Shown: positions 10,622 to 20,721 of the stretch, in pieces | How the letters are laid out: the number at the start of each line of letters is the position of its first letter | How positions within the stretch are numbered: the stretch's first letter is position 1 | Source: Pseudidiomarina woesei | GTDB taxonomy: Bacteria; Pseudomonadota; Gammaproteobacteria; Enterobacterales; Alteromonadaceae | Direction: 5' to 3' | Length of the DNA: 64,000 nt | NCBI RefSeq assembly: GCF_001418345.1 | Contig: NZ_LIPW01000008.1 | Span: 20,673 to 84,672, forward strand | The notes under the pieces: generated by a model | Database searches by the model: none | The model's input: the letters and a program-made list of their open reading frames with translations, nothing else | Told to the model about the DNA's origin: nothing | Translations under genes and position numbers: made by a program

Positions 10622-10664
10622 GCGCATTGATGAAATAGGAATCAATGCGCGACTTGTTTTTTTT
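10622..10664 (+). terminator. Intrinsic terminator of tex
   Basis: A perfect ten-base inverted repeat (GCGCATTGAT, nine-base loop, ATCAATGCGC) is followed by GACTTG and a run of eight T on the plus strand. It overlaps the last codons of the convergent downstream gene, whose C-terminal lysines are encoded by the complementary A-run. Confidence 0.8.
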
Positions 10665-11562
10665 GTGCATTCATTAAACTCGTCATTAGCTCGACCATGG
10701 CCTCACTTTCAATCATGTTAGCAGTGGTTAACGCATTATCCCCAAATTCATTGGTTGCCGCTGGGTTTAACCCCTGATCAACGAGCCAACAAATTGCGTC
10801 ACCGCGCTCCTTGGCAACGGCCATAATGAATAGGTGACTTTGTTCGGTCTCAGACAAAGAGCCTAGCTTGGTAACTTCTGGCCAAAGCGCTTGAACTTCG
10901 GTTAATAACCCCCAAAACAAGCCTTTGCCAACCCGCTCAAGTAACGGAACGGATGCATCGTGCAAGTTCGGCTCAAACGAATACGGTTGCCAAGCGAGAT
11001 TTTCATCAGCCAACCCTAAGTAAACGGTTTGTTCTTTTATGCTAAACGGAAAATGGCGCAATGATTGATTAGCAAGACCCGTTACCGGGGTTTGCAAACG
11101 ACCTAGCTTATCCCAAGTCGCGTTGGTACACGGGTCTGAAAATCCGTCGTTGGTCACCACAATAGCGCAGCCAAAATAAGGAGATAGGAAGTCCGTCAGC
11201 TGAACTACCGATGTCGTCGTCGCGTTATTTGCAGCAAGCTGACTGTACCAACGTTGTCCGTGCGCAAGAGCAATAGATGCCATACGCGAGTCAAGCAAAC
11301 TGTTAGCTAATCCTTGGTAGGTTACTTGCGTAGGAAGCCAGTTCGGTTCAAGCACTGGCTCAGCTATAAGCGCATTAAACTCATCAGCGCTGTAATGACA
11401 CAGCCGCAGAAGTAAAGGCCACTTGGATACCTTGTTGTGACTATAGGTAACGTCTTGGCAGTCGCCTTGTGGTGGCAGTTCTACCGCCTGAATCTCCTGA
11501 GTTTTAGCAACTGTCGCGATCCACACAGAAAATACGAGCACCCCAATATTTCGAATCATCAA
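10642..11562 (-). CDS. Exported hypothetical protein with ankyrin-like C terminus
   Basis: This 306-residue protein begins with a hydrophobic segment (about residues 4-20) resembling a signal peptide. The body is not a family I recognise. Residues of roughly 245-300 look like one or two ankyrin repeats (a GDAICWLVDQGLNPAATNEF-type helix-turn-helix followed by GDNALTTA). Several cysteines suggest periplasmic disulfides. It stands alone on the minus strand, and its 3' end overlaps the tex terminator. Function unknown. Confidence 0.7.
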   Translation of the reverse strand: MMIRNIGVLVFSVWIATVAKTQEIQAVELPPQGDCQDVTYSHNKVSKWPLLLRLCHYSADEFNALIAEPVLEPNWLPTQVTYQGLANSLLDSRMASIALAHGQRWYSQLAANNATTTSVVQLTDFLSPYFGCAIVVTNDGFSDPCTNATWDKLGRLQTPVTGLANQSLRHFPFSIKEQTVYLGLADENLAWQPYSFEPNLHDASVPLLERVGKGLFWGLLTEVQALWPEVTKLGSLSETEQSHLFIMAVAKERGDAICWLVDQGLNPAATNEFGDNALTTANMIESEAMVELMTSLMNAQKKQVAH

Positions 11563-11923
11563 TTACAACTCCTAGCGATGTTGCTTTGTCTTGCTCAATA
11601 GTTAATTCACACCAACAACTTTCGAACATCATTGCAAACAGCTTCATTTTGCTCGGCAATCAAACGAAATCTGGCCCGTTAGCTCAATTTTTTTATGGTT
11701 GCAGCGGGGACAGTGCTGCGCTCAGACAATTTGTCGCGAGAAAGTTTTGCCCGCTCCGGGCGAGTGCGCAGAAAACGCGCTAATGCTATCTGCACGTCTT
11801 TTTCGGCAAGAAGTTGTATTTCATGGCAGCACCAAATGGATAAAACTGTATCCGTTATAGCGTAATATTTACGTTTTTGGATACAGTAATATCTAATTAG
11901 GCCTTACCAAGCCTTTTATTATA
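11563..11923. other. Intergenic region without a supported gene
   Basis: This 361-base gap lies between two minus-strand genes. A 65-codon plus-strand frame inside it has no ribosome-binding site or recognisable composition and is not called. The main structure is the nested inverted repeat at 11838-11887. The rest should hold the promoter of the ankyrin-like gene and the 3' end of the desaturase transcript. Confidence 0.6.
11838..11887. repeat. Nested inverted repeats downstream of the desaturase gene
   Basis: ACTGTATCC (11845-11853) pairs perfectly with GGATACAGT (11879-11887). Inside lies CGTAA-TAT-TTACG (11861-11873), and GGATA (11838-11842) also pairs with TATCC (11849-11853). Read on the minus strand the outer stem is followed by TTTTAT, so it could end the desaturase transcript; the symmetric half-sites could equally be an operator. 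Neither role is shown. Confidence 0.5.
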
Positions 11924-13090
11924 TTAGGCGGCGTTCGGCCCTTGCAGGCTACGAGCCAACATTTGCGAAAACTCACGCTTGTGATGATTGAACGCATTTC
12001 GCACGACTTCGGCTTTTTCATGCAATTCAGCAACCGTTGGCACATGCACGTTCTGTGCTAGTGCCTTGGTTTTCATATCAAGCAATTGCTTGCGCACCTG
12101 ATAGTATTCACGCAACTTGGCAACCAACACATCAAACTCTTCATGTAGCTTCGCCATGGTAGTTTCACACGAAATTTGAGCTTTTTCTGTGGCCTTTTTG
12201 AATTGCATTTCAAGGCGTGCTTTTTCAATTTGATAGCCGTTCGTACGTTTCAGGTTACGGGTAAGGCCTAGCCAAGAACACGATCGAATCAGCCATTTCG
12301 TTGGGTCAAACTGCCACCAGCGAATACCGTTTCGGTAGTCTGCTGAAAAAATATGATGGTAGTTATGATAGCCTTCGCCAAACGTCAATAAAGCCAGAAA
12401 ACCATTGTCGCGCGCGGTGTTGCGGTCGGTGTAGGTTTGCTTGCCCCAAATATGGGCCAACGAATTAATGAAAAACGTGGTGTGGTGATTGATCACTAAG
12501 CGTGCAAAACCAACCAAAATTACCGCACCCCACACGTCGCCAAGCATTAAGCCAATAGCTACGGGCCAGCCAATGGTGGTGAGCAAGGTTAACAGCAAGT
12601 AGTTGCGGTGCTGCCACATCACAATCGGGTCTTTTTGTAGGTCCTTCACGTTATCGTAGTTGCTATAACGTGACGCTTGGTATTCACGCAGCATCCACCC
12701 TATATGTGAGTACCAGAACCCACGCTTAGCCGAATACGGGTCTTTGTCGTTATCGTCAACGTGCTTGTGATGTTCGCGGTGGTCAGATGACCAATGCAGT
12801 GCGCTGTTTTGTACCGCTAATGCGCCACCGAGCGCGAATAAAATTCGTAGTGACCAATGGGCGTCATAGGTGCGGTGCGCCCACAAACGGTGATAGCCTG
12901 CGGTTATTGAAATACCAGCAAAGACAATAGTGCCAAGCAGCGCAGTGATCAGGCCGGCAGAAAAGCCGTGCGTGAACGCATACCAAGGCACACCAATAGC
13001 GGCAACTGAAAACGTAATAGCGAACACCAAGGTGTTTAGCCAAATAATCGGGGGTTTTTCAGCGGCTGCTGAGCTTTCGCGTAATGACAT
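11924..13090 (-). CDS. Membrane fatty-acid (acyl-CoA) delta-9 desaturase
   Basis: This 388-residue di-iron membrane desaturase introduces a double bond into saturated acyl chains. The three histidine boxes are complete: HRLWAH at residues 67-72, HREHH at 104-108 and HNYHH at 242-246. Four hydrophobic segments surround them. An unusual C-terminal extension from about residue 305 is charged and helical, probably a coiled coil. The gene is divergent from fabR, with symmetric operator-like sequences between, so FabR probably represses it when unsaturated acyl chains are abundant. Pseudomonas desB/DesT offers a parallel. Confidence 0.92.
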   Translation of the reverse strand: MSLRESSAAAEKPPIIWLNTLVFAITFSVAAIGVPWYAFTHGFSAGLITALLGTIVFAGISITAGYHRLWAHRTYDAHWSLRILFALGGALAVQNSALHWSSDHREHHKHVDDNDKDPYSAKRGFWYSHIGWMLREYQASRYSNYDNVKDLQKDPIVMWQHRNYLLLTLLTTIGWPVAIGLMLGDVWGAVILVGFARLVINHHTTFFINSLAHIWGKQTYTDRNTARDNGFLALLTFGEGYHNYHHIFSADYRNGIRWWQFDPTKWLIRSCSWLGLTRNLKRTNGYQIEKARLEMQFKKATEKAQISCETTMAKLHEEFDVLVAKLREYYQVRKQLLDMKTKALAQNVHVPTVAELHEKAEVVRNAFNHHKREFSQMLARSLQGPNAA

Positions 13091-13150
13091 ATAAATAAAC
13101 TCAAATTGCTAAGTAAATAATCTTGCTCTTTTTGCATGCCCTGCAATTCA

Positions 13151-13168
13151 GAGTACAAGTGTTCGCTC
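13151..13168. promoter_or_regulatory. Possible FabR operator, site 1
   Basis: An imperfect palindrome GAGTACA-AG-TGTTCGCTC lies between the divergent desaturase and fabR genes, 61 bases from the desaturase start. It resembles half-sites known for FabR/DesT repressors. Binding is inferred from position and symmetry only. Confidence 0.4.
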
Positions 13169-13226
13169 AATTTACATGTGACCCGCGCTAGGCGCAAGCA
13201 CTTTCATGTAAAAAACGATGAATTGC

Positions 13227-13242
13227 GTGAACAAGCGTTCAC
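13227..13242. promoter_or_regulatory. Probable FabR/DesT-type operator, site 2
   Basis: GTGAAC-AAGC-GTTCAC is a perfect palindrome with six-base arms, 47 bases before the fabR start. From memory it is very like the palindrome bound by Pseudomonas DesT upstream of desCB. A further inverted repeat, TTTACATG (13171-13178) with CATGTAAA (13205-13212), lies between the two sites. The arrangement suggests control of both divergent genes. Confidence 0.6.
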
Positions 13243-13288
13243 TGACATAATTCGTTCGACCACACAGAATAGAAAGAGTTGCTTCAAC

Positions 13289-13909
13289 ATGGCTGGTATT
13301 CGCGCTGCCCAAAAAGAAAAGACCCGTCGAGCCCTTATTCAAGCGGCCATGAATCAATTGAGCGCTGAGCATGGCTACGCCAGTTTAAGCTTACGCGAAG
13401 TGGCGCGCGAAGCAGGTATTGCGCCAACCTCGTTCTATCGTCATTTTCAAAATATGGAAGAACTTGGATTAACACTGGTTGATGAAGGCGGGTTAACCTT
13501 GCGCCAGTTGCTGCGTCAGTCGCGTCAGCAAATTGCAAAAGGCGGTTCGATTATTCGTGCGTCAGTCACCACGTTCATGGAGTTTGTCAGTAATAACACC
13601 GCGATATTTCGTCTATTGCTGCAAGAAAAGTCAGGCAATTCGCGTGATTTCAGGCTGGCTGTTACCCGCGAAGTTGAGCATTTTACCGCTGAGTTAGTGG
13701 ATTATTTAGTTGCTGAACAGAAATTTACGCGCGAACTTGCAGAGCTACAAGCTGACGCTATTGTCCGTATTGTTTTTAGTGCAGGCGCCGATGCTCTCGA
13801 CGCTGATAATAAAGAAAAACAACGTTTAACCGAGCAAACTATTGCCCAGTTACGCATTGTGGCGCGCGGCGCAGAGGCTACGCGGCTAGCGGCCAAAACC
13901 CAAGAATAA
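13289..13909 (+). CDS. fabR: Unsaturated fatty-acid biosynthesis repressor FabR
   Basis: This TetR-family regulator of 206 residues matches E. coli FabR across the DNA-binding domain ([12 protein letters not shown], then [20 protein letters not shown] near residues 33-53) and in the ligand domain ([26 protein letters not shown]). FabR senses acyl thioesters and represses unsaturated fatty-acid genes. I chose the ATG at 13289, preceded by AGAAAGAG; upstream codons in the same frame are open but unlike the family and cover the operators. The final 32 bases overlap the convergent permease gene. Confidence 0.92.
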   Translation: MAGIRAAQKEKTRRALIQAAMNQLSAEHGYASLSLREVAREAGIAPTSFYRHFQNMEELGLTLVDEGGLTLRQLLRQSRQQIAKGGSIIRASVTTFMEFVSNNTAIFRLLLQEKSGNSRDFRLAVTREVEHFTAELVDYLVAEQKFTRELAELQADAIVRIVFSAGADALDADNKEKQRLTEQTIAQLRIVARGAEATRLAAKTQE

Positions 13910-15656
13910 GCGGCACAGCTGCTGCAATGAGTACAATCGTTAAGGGCAGGCCTAGCTTCCAATAGTCGCCAAATGCATAACCGCCCGGCCCCATAACCAG
14001 AATATTTGACTGGTGCCCAATTGGGGTAATAAAAGGTAGTGCTGCCCCTACCGCTACAGCCATTAAGAAGCCGTCTGCAGAAACCCCTAGTGACGAAGCC
14101 ATATTCAGTGCAATAGGTGCCATGAGCACCGCCGCCGCTGCATTGTTAACAATATTGGACAATACTACGGTAACGACTAACAAAACCGTTAAAGCAACCG
14201 CTACTGGCGCATCGTTGCTGATCAATAACGCCCATTCAGCTAGAGTGTGGGCAGCGCCGCTACGTTCTAATGCCCCGCCTAACGGAATGGTTGCACCCAA
14301 TAAAACAACAATAGGCCAGTCGACGTTCTCATAAAGTTCGCGCAATGGAATAATGTTGCTTAGCACCATAGCCCCCGCGGCGGCCGTAAACGCTACTGGA
14401 ACTGATAATAGGCCAAGCGCACTGACCAATATGGCCGCGGCAAAGATAGCTAATGGGGTAAACAGTTTCTTTTCCCCGCCAATACGCATGCTACGCTGGG
14501 CTAATGGGAAACAGCCGAAACGACGAAACACATCAGTCAGTATTTCAGCGTCGCCCTGCAGCAACAGCACGTCGCCGGGCTTAAAGCGTATATTGGCTAA
14601 GTTAGGTTTTACCGGCTGGCCCTGGCGCGCAACTGCAAGTACATTAACCCCAAAGCGATGACGCAGGCGCAAGTCAGCGGCAGAACGGCCAATTAACCTA
14701 GAGTCAGGCCCAACAACCCCTTCCACCACTTGCACCTCATCGGAAACTAAGAAGCGGTCAGCAAGCTCTTCGTCAGCGTTTAATTCAAAGCCAGTTGCGT
14801 CAATAATTTGTTGTAACGTGTCTGTATCAGCTTCAACAATCAACACGTCCTCTGCTTTGATTCGATAGTAACGAGGGGGCGCAGTGGTTACCGATTTACC
14901 TTGTTTAATCGCGACCACCGCAAAATTCTCTTTTATTTTTGACTCTAGTTCATACAAAGTTTGGCCAACAAAACCGGCTGACTCAGGTACCCACAGTTCG
15001 GTTATATAAGAACTCATATCGTAGGGCGAGTTTGCTGCATCGCGGCTCTTTGTTTTTGGCACCAACCATTTACTAGTTAACCACATAAACACCAAGCCGA
15101 TTGCCGCTAAGCTTAAGCCCACTGGGGTGAAGTCAAAAATACCAAAGCTTTCGCCGAAGGACTCATGGCGAATATCTGCAATGATAATATTAGGTGGCGT
15201 ACCGATCATGGTAATAGTGCCGCCCAGCAATGAGCCAAAGGCCATCGGCATAAGCACTCGCGAGGCATGACCAATACCACTGCGTGACAATTGCAAAGCG
15301 ACGGGAATCATAATAGCCATGGTGCCGGTATTGCTGATAAACGCCGAGCAAAACGTAGTTACACTCGTTAAGGCAATCATTTGAACCCAAGCTTTATCGC
15401 CGGCGCGCTTCATTAAAGAAGCAAGTGCATCAACCACCCCTGAACGCCACATGGCATGGCTAATGACTAACACAGCCGCGACCGTAATAACCGCCGCATT
15501 ACCGAAGCCAGAAAAAACCTCTTGGGCTGGCACCAAGCCAAAAGCTGCCGCAACCAGTAGGGCAAACATCCCGACTAAATCATAACGCCAGCGGTCCCAA
15601 ATAAAGAGCGTCAACGCCCCAATTAGAATGCCACCGATGAGTAATTGATCATTCAT
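13878..15656 (-). CDS. SLC13/DASS-type permease with two TrkA-C domains
   Basis: This 592-residue inner-membrane protein has two blocks of hydrophobic helices flanking a soluble insert at about residues 205-375 that resembles two RCK/TrkA-C domains. The family signature segments [28 protein letters not shown] and [17 protein letters not shown] are typical of sodium:dicarboxylate or sodium:sulfate symporters. The substrate cannot be read from sequence. The 3' end overlaps fabR by 32 bases. Confidence 0.88.
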   Translation of the reverse strand: MNDQLLIGGILIGALTLFIWDRWRYDLVGMFALLVAAAFGLVPAQEVFSGFGNAAVITVAAVLVISHAMWRSGVVDALASLMKRAGDKAWVQMIALTSVTTFCSAFISNTGTMAIMIPVALQLSRSGIGHASRVLMPMAFGSLLGGTITMIGTPPNIIIADIRHESFGESFGIFDFTPVGLSLAAIGLVFMWLTSKWLVPKTKSRDAANSPYDMSSYITELWVPESAGFVGQTLYELESKIKENFAVVAIKQGKSVTTAPPRYYRIKAEDVLIVEADTDTLQQIIDATGFELNADEELADRFLVSDEVQVVEGVVGPDSRLIGRSAADLRLRHRFGVNVLAVARQGQPVKPNLANIRFKPGDVLLLQGDAEILTDVFRRFGCFPLAQRSMRIGGEKKLFTPLAIFAAAILVSALGLLSVPVAFTAAAGAMVLSNIIPLRELYENVDWPIVVLLGATIPLGGALERSGAAHTLAEWALLISNDAPVAVALTVLLVVTVVLSNIVNNAAAAVLMAPIALNMASSLGVSADGFLMAVAVGAALPFITPIGHQSNILVMGPGGYAFGDYWKLGLPLTIVLIAAAVPLILGFWPLAA

Positions 15657-15758
15657 AGCTTGCCCGTTGCTGAAATGTTGTTAACAGATTGGCTATATTT
15701 CGTGGGAAGTCAATAATTTTACTGGTAAACTGGCTTAAATTTATGAGAGGAGCCTAGT

Positions 15759-17771
15759 ATGTTACGCAACTTAATTATCTTGTTAGTTGCCGCAGTGACT
15801 GCATTCCCAGTGTTAGCGCGCGATATTACGTTAACCGAAACAGTGACTGTCAAATCGATCAATAGTGTCGCTTTAGCGGCAGATGGTGAGCTGGCCGCTT
15901 TTACCCGAGTGGTGCCTCGCACACCTTATATTGATGAAGACGGTAGCTCATATATTGAGCTGCATGTGGCCAATGGTGCCAACCAAAGCGTGCCGTTTAT
16001 TACCGGCAAAGAGTCGCTAGGCTCTGTTAGCTTTAATGGCCAAACCATTTACTTTTTAGCCAAACGCGGCGAGGCGAAACATACTAGCCTTTATAAAATG
16101 TCTACTACGGGTGGTGAAGCGCAGTTGGTATTAAGCCATGACGCCGCAATTAGCAGTTATGCCATTAGCAACGATGGCCGCTACATTGCTTTTCGTGCCC
16201 GCGAAAAAGCCGATGAAACCAAGTCAAAACTTGCGAAAAAAGGATTTAAAGCAGAAGTTTATGAAGAGCAGCATGAGTTCACCCATTTATGGCTGTATGA
16301 CACCCAAAACGCTGATACCGGTGCTGTTAAAATTACTAGCGACACACAAGTATTATCAGTTGCGTTTCGTCCTGCTCATGAGCAACTTTTAGTACGTGTA
16401 GCACCAACGGCGTTAGTTGACGACAACTACATGAGTAGCCAATATCAGTTACTCGACTTAAAGGGTAAGCAAGTTTCCGCGTTTGAGTCAGTGGGTAAAC
16501 TCGGTAAAGCTGAGTTTTCACCTGACGGTCGATACTTGGCGGTGATTGGCGCAGCCGACTACAATGACCCTGCTGACGGTCGTCTATATGTTTACGACAC
16601 CACCAAAAACAATGAGCGTAAAAACGTACTACCGGATTACTTAGGTCATGTACAGGACATTGCTTGGCGTCGTAATGACGAACTAATTTGGCTTGGTCAC
16701 CGCGGTACACAAAGTGAAGTACAAGCATTAACCATGCAGTGGTTTGAAAGCCGCGTCATTATGGAACCCAGCAAATTAGTGGCTGTAGATATTGAAGTGA
16801 CGGCCGGCAAAAGCGATGTATTGGTTCGGGCGCATAGTGCTGAGCACCCTACTGAATTATTCCGTATTAGTGGTGACCGCATTACCCGCGTTACTAACTC
16901 GAACCCTTGGTTAGCTGACATTACTATGCCGCGCCAAGAAACCATGCGTTACAAAGCGCGCGACGGCCTAACGCTTGAAGGTATTGTGGTTTACCCAACC
17001 GACTACCAAGAAGGCCAACGTTACCCACTCATGATGGTGGTGCACGGTGGACCAGAGGCGCATTACAGCAATGGGTGGCTAGACCGCTACGGCAGCCCAG
17101 TAAAATATGCGGCGCAGCAAGGTTATGCCCTATTCTTCCCAAACTACCGCGGCAGTACTGGGCGTGGCGTTGAGTTTTCAAAACTCGGCCAAAATGACTA
17201 CGCCGGTAAAGAGTTTGATGATCTGGTTGATGCCAAAAAACACCTGGTCGATATTGGCTTAGTTGATAGCGCCAAAGTCGGTATTACTGGCGGTTCATAC
17301 GGCGGTTTTGCTTCAGCTTGGGCGGCCACCGCGCTAACTGAACATTTTGCCGCGAGCGTTATGTTTGTTGGTATTAGTGACAATATATCGAAGTTCGGTA
17401 CCACTGATATTGCCAAGGAAATGCACGCGGTGCATGCGCGCAGCTATCCGTGGGAAAAATGGCAATGGTATTTAGAGCGCAGCCCAATTTACCACGCAGA
17501 AAAAGCTCGCACACCAATTCTTATAATGCATGGCAAAGAAGATACGCGGGTGCACCCAAGCCAGTCTATGGAGCTATACCGCTATTTAAAAACTCATGGT
17601 AATGTACCTGTGCGTTTAGTACTTTACCCTGGTGAAGGGCACGGTAATCGACGCGTTGCCGCCCAGTTGGATTATTCCATGCGTTTAATGCGTTGGATGC
17701 AGCACTTCTTAGTTGAAGGTAACAAAGAAGCGCCAGCTCACGAGCTGCCGCATGCCGAGAACTTAAAATAA
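15759..17771 (+). CDS. Secreted S9-family prolyl oligopeptidase/acyl-peptidase
   Basis: This 670-residue serine peptidase has a signal peptide at about residues 1-20, a seven-bladed beta-propeller region to about 400, and a C-terminal alpha/beta hydrolase domain. The catalytic triad is visible: Ser513 in GGSYGG, Asp595 in GKEDTRVHPSQS and His628 in GEGHGNR. Such enzymes cut short peptides, often in the periplasm, which fits a protein-degrading marine heterotroph. It is followed 19 bases later by a diguanylate cyclase gene on the same strand. Confidence 0.92.
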   Translation: MLRNLIILLVAAVTAFPVLARDITLTETVTVKSINSVALAADGELAAFTRVVPRTPYIDEDGSSYIELHVANGANQSVPFITGKESLGSVSFNGQTIYFLAKRGEAKHTSLYKMSTTGGEAQLVLSHDAAISSYAISNDGRYIAFRAREKADETKSKLAKKGFKAEVYEEQHEFTHLWLYDTQNADTGAVKITSDTQVLSVAFRPAHEQLLVRVAPTALVDDNYMSSQYQLLDLKGKQVSAFESVGKLGKAEFSPDGRYLAVIGAADYNDPADGRLYVYDTTKNNERKNVLPDYLGHVQDIAWRRNDELIWLGHRGTQSEVQALTMQWFESRVIMEPSKLVAVDIEVTAGKSDVLVRAHSAEHPTELFRISGDRITRVTNSNPWLADITMPRQETMRYKARDGLTLEGIVVYPTDYQEGQRYPLMMVVHGGPEAHYSNGWLDRYGSPVKYAAQQGYALFFPNYRGSTGRGVEFSKLGQNDYAGKEFDDLVDAKKHLVDIGLVDSAKVGITGGSYGGFASAWAATALTEHFAASVMFVGISDNISKFGTTDIAKEMHAVHARSYPWEKWQWYLERSPIYHAEKARTPILIMHGKEDTRVHPSQSMELYRYLKTHGNVPVRLVLYPGEGHGNRRVAAQLDYSMRLMRWMQHFLVEGNKEAPAHELPHAENLK

Positions 17772-17790
17772 TAATAACGGTAAGTAAAAT

Positions 17791-18888
17791 ATGAGTTGGC
17801 AAGCTTTGCTTAATAAGGGCTGGTGGGTTATTAACCACCCTTTTGAACGACAAGATCCGCGCTATTGGCGTATTCGATTAATGCAAAGCTTGCTGCTTAT
17901 ATTACAACTGTATTCCGGCATTTTTGTCATTCTTAACCTTACCTTGTTCGGTTATTACACTGTTGCCGTAGCTAACTTAGCCGTTTTTGCAGTTATTTTA
18001 GGCATTCAAACCGATCTACGTCGCAACCTCAATCTAGAGCGTAGTGCCAAGTGGCTTACCGGCACGATTATTGTGTTTATGGTTATTTATGTTGCGCTAA
18101 CCCAGGGCCGAAATTACGCGTTCATTTGGTTAAGTATGGTACCCACCATCGCGTTCTTCTTGCTTGGTATACGCCGCGGCTTAAAAGTTACCGTGCCGTT
18201 TTTGCTACTAACCATTGGTTATATTGTTTGGTCTGCTAATGCCTGGCCTAGTTACGCTATTAATCTGCCCGCTTTTTTTAATATCTCGTGTGCTTTATTT
18301 GCGGTGCTTACTATTGCTCGGCATTATGAAAAATCCCGTGCTGAAGCTTATGCGTTTTTAGAAGAACGAAATGCAGAATTACAGCGCATAGCCATTACCG
18401 ATGGGCTGACACAACTACATAACCGCTCGCACCTAGACACTGTACTTGATAACGAAGTGCAGCGGGCCCTGCGCCACAGCACGAAGCTTTCGGTCTTAAT
18501 TCTAGATACTGATCATTTTAAAGTACTCAATGATAGCTATGGCCACCTTGTCGGTGACCAAGTGCTTATTGAGCTGAGCCAGTTGTTACGCGAGAAAATT
18601 CGTGCCACAGACATTTTAGGCCGTTGGGGTGGCGAAGAATTTATGATTATTGCGCCAAATACCGACGCGGAAGGTGCTGTTGAGTTGGCTGAAAAAATTC
18701 GAACCGCTACCGCCAAGCACCGATTCACCGATGAACACCTGCACCTAACAATTAGCGTTGGGGTAGCAGAATTCAATCAGCAAGACACGCTTATTTCCAT
18801 TGTTCGTCGTGCCGATGAAGGGCTCTATCAAGCCAAGCATGACGGCCGTGACTGTACTCGCCTTGGAAAAACTTACACTAAGGTATAA
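17791..18888 (+). CDS. Membrane diguanylate cyclase (GGDEF)
   Basis: This 365-residue protein has an N-terminal block of about five or six membrane helices (residues 30-185), a short linker, and a GGDEF domain. The active site GGEEF is at residues 280-284, and an inhibitory RxxD site is at Arg271-Asp274. The DGLTQLHNRS and LDTDHFKVLND segments are intact, so it should make cyclic-di-GMP in response to a membrane-sensed signal. The sensory block is not one I can name. Confidence 0.93.
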   Translation: MSWQALLNKGWWVINHPFERQDPRYWRIRLMQSLLLILQLYSGIFVILNLTLFGYYTVAVANLAVFAVILGIQTDLRRNLNLERSAKWLTGTIIVFMVIYVALTQGRNYAFIWLSMVPTIAFFLLGIRRGLKVTVPFLLLTIGYIVWSANAWPSYAINLPAFFNISCALFAVLTIARHYEKSRAEAYAFLEERNAELQRIAITDGLTQLHNRSHLDTVLDNEVQRALRHSTKLSVLILDTDHFKVLNDSYGHLVGDQVLIELSQLLREKIRATDILGRWGGEEFMIIAPNTDAEGAVELAEKIRTATAKHRFTDEHLHLTISVGVAEFNQQDTLISIVRRADEGLYQAKHDGRDCTRLGKTYTKV

Positions 18889-18960
18889 TTTACCCCTTGT
18901 TACATAAGCTTTACATTAGTATATTCGACTAAACATAGTAAACTAACGTAAAGATGTAGC

Positions 18961-20691
18961 ATGGAAGTTAAACCTCACAATGTCACTGCTCTGAGCTCCC
19001 TCGCCCACGAGAAAGCGTTTTTGCTTGAACGTGCGGTAGAATCAAGCATTAACAGTATTGTCATCATTGATGCTCGTGCGCCCGGGCGCCCTCTGGTTTA
19101 TGCCAATCATTCGTTTTATAAAACAACCGGCTACACGGCCGACGAAGTTTTAGGCCAAAGTTTACACTTTTTACAAGGCGGTCATTCTGATCAAGCCGTG
19201 GTGCAAGAAATCATTCACGCACTAGAACACCAGCTTGAATTAAAAACAACGGTACTCAATTATCGCAAAGACGGCACTAGCTATTGGAATGAAGTGCATA
19301 TATCGCCGGTTCGCGAAGCTAACGGCGAGGTGTCACACTTTATTGGGGTATTGCTTGATATCTCTGACAAGAAATCAGTTGAAGAGCAGCTAACTTATCG
19401 CCAAACCCACGACGCCCTAACAGGTTGTTTGAACCGAGATTTCTTTGAGGAGCGGGTTGAGCATGACTTGTTGCTTGCACAACGCCAACAGCAAATGCTG
19501 GTTCTTTATTATATTGATATAGATAAGTTTAAAGCGGTCAATGACGCACTCGGTTTGGCTGGCGGTGACGAATTATTGCAGCAAATAGCTGAACGCATAA
19601 ACCAGTTGCTTGACCCGGGCGACACCCTGGCACGCTTAGCCGCCGACGAGTTCGCCCTGCTGGTGCCGGAGGTTGCTAACGCCGAGGAAGCACAGCGTAT
19701 TTTGCTGCGCCTGCAAGGTGTATTTAAACAGCCATTTACTATAGGCAAACACGCGTTAAGTATTACTTCTAGCATTGGTATTGCCGCCTACGAGCCCTTG
19801 CGCAAGTTAACCCTAGTGCCTGAAGCTCGCACCTTAATTCAGCATGGTGACATGGCCATGTATCAAGCCAAACAAAATGGTCGCAATACCGCGCATTGGT
19901 TTTCACAGGACATTTCACAGCAACTTAGCGCCAAGTTACTGTTGCGGCAAGAGCTTCACGACGCGCTTGAGAAACAGCAACTTGAACTGTATTACCAACC
20001 TATATTGTGCGCGGAAAATCAAACCGTATGTGCTGTCGAGAGCCTTATTCGCTGGCATCACCCAATACGCGGCATGGTATCACCCGCTGAATTCATTCCG
20101 CTTGCTGAAGAGTCTGGGCAAATTGTGGCGATGGGAAGCTGGGTGCTGGAACAAGCCTGTCATGATATTACCCAAATGAACAAGCTACGAAGCAAAGAAA
20201 TTTCGGTGGCCGTCAACATTTCACCGGTGCAATTTATTCAACCAAACTTTCTGCACACCGTGCGCGACATTATGCAGCGAACTGGCGTTAAGCCGTCACA
20301 CCTTGAGTTGGAAATTACCGAGAGTGTGCTGATGGCGGACGAGGAGCGTGCTATCGATACTATTCACACATTGGACAGTATGGGAATTAAAGTCTCGCTT
20401 GATGACTTCGGAACTGGCTAATCAAGTTTGGCTTATCTGCGGTTTTTACCGGTGCACAAAATAAAAATAGACCGTAGTTTCGTGCGAGAGATAGCTCACA
20501 GCAAGCGTGACAGCGCCATTTTGGCCGGTATTATAGCGTTAGCACACCAGCTTGATCTGACGGTGGTTGCCGAAGGGGTGGAAGAGCCGGTGCAAGCGAA
20601 ACTATTGCGTGAAGCCGACTGTGACTTGTTGCAGGGCTTTTTATACGCAAAACCGCAGCCACTTGCGCAACTGCGGTTTGATTACAATTAA
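18961..20691 (+). pseudogene. PAS-GGDEF-EAL protein interrupted by an in-frame stop
   Basis: The frame encodes a PAS/PAC domain (about residues 25-140), a degenerate GGDEF domain with AADEF at 227-231, and an EAL domain starting ESL at 360-362. At codon 487 a TAA (20419-20421) replaces the tyrosine of the invariant DDFGTGYSS motif. Reading continues in the same frame to 20691, with KIDRSFV and VAEGVE intact, giving 576 sense positions in all. The truncated product lacks late EAL catalytic residues, so phosphodiesterase activity should be lost. The downstream part has no convincing start of its own. A sequencing error remains possible. Confidence 0.85.
20650..20679 (-). terminator. Possible pckA terminator inside the EAL gene end
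   Basis: AAACCGCAG and CTGCGGTTT form a perfect nine-base stem with a twelve-base loop. Read on the minus strand it is followed by TTTTGCG and lies about 40 bases beyond the pckA stop. The T-run is short, so this is tentative. Confidence 0.4.
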
Positions 20692-20721
20692 CGTTAAAAT
20701 TAACGCTTAAGCCTGTGTTCT

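Noticed and set aside
11586..11783. A 65-codon plus-strand frame in the gap beside the ankyrin-like gene
   Set aside because: No ribosome-binding site, no recognisable domain and composition unlike coding sequence nearby.
20419..20421. Programmed readthrough or recoding at the stop in the EAL gene
   Set aside because: TAA is not used for selenocysteine, and no recoding structure is apparent; a nonsense change or sequencing error is simpler.
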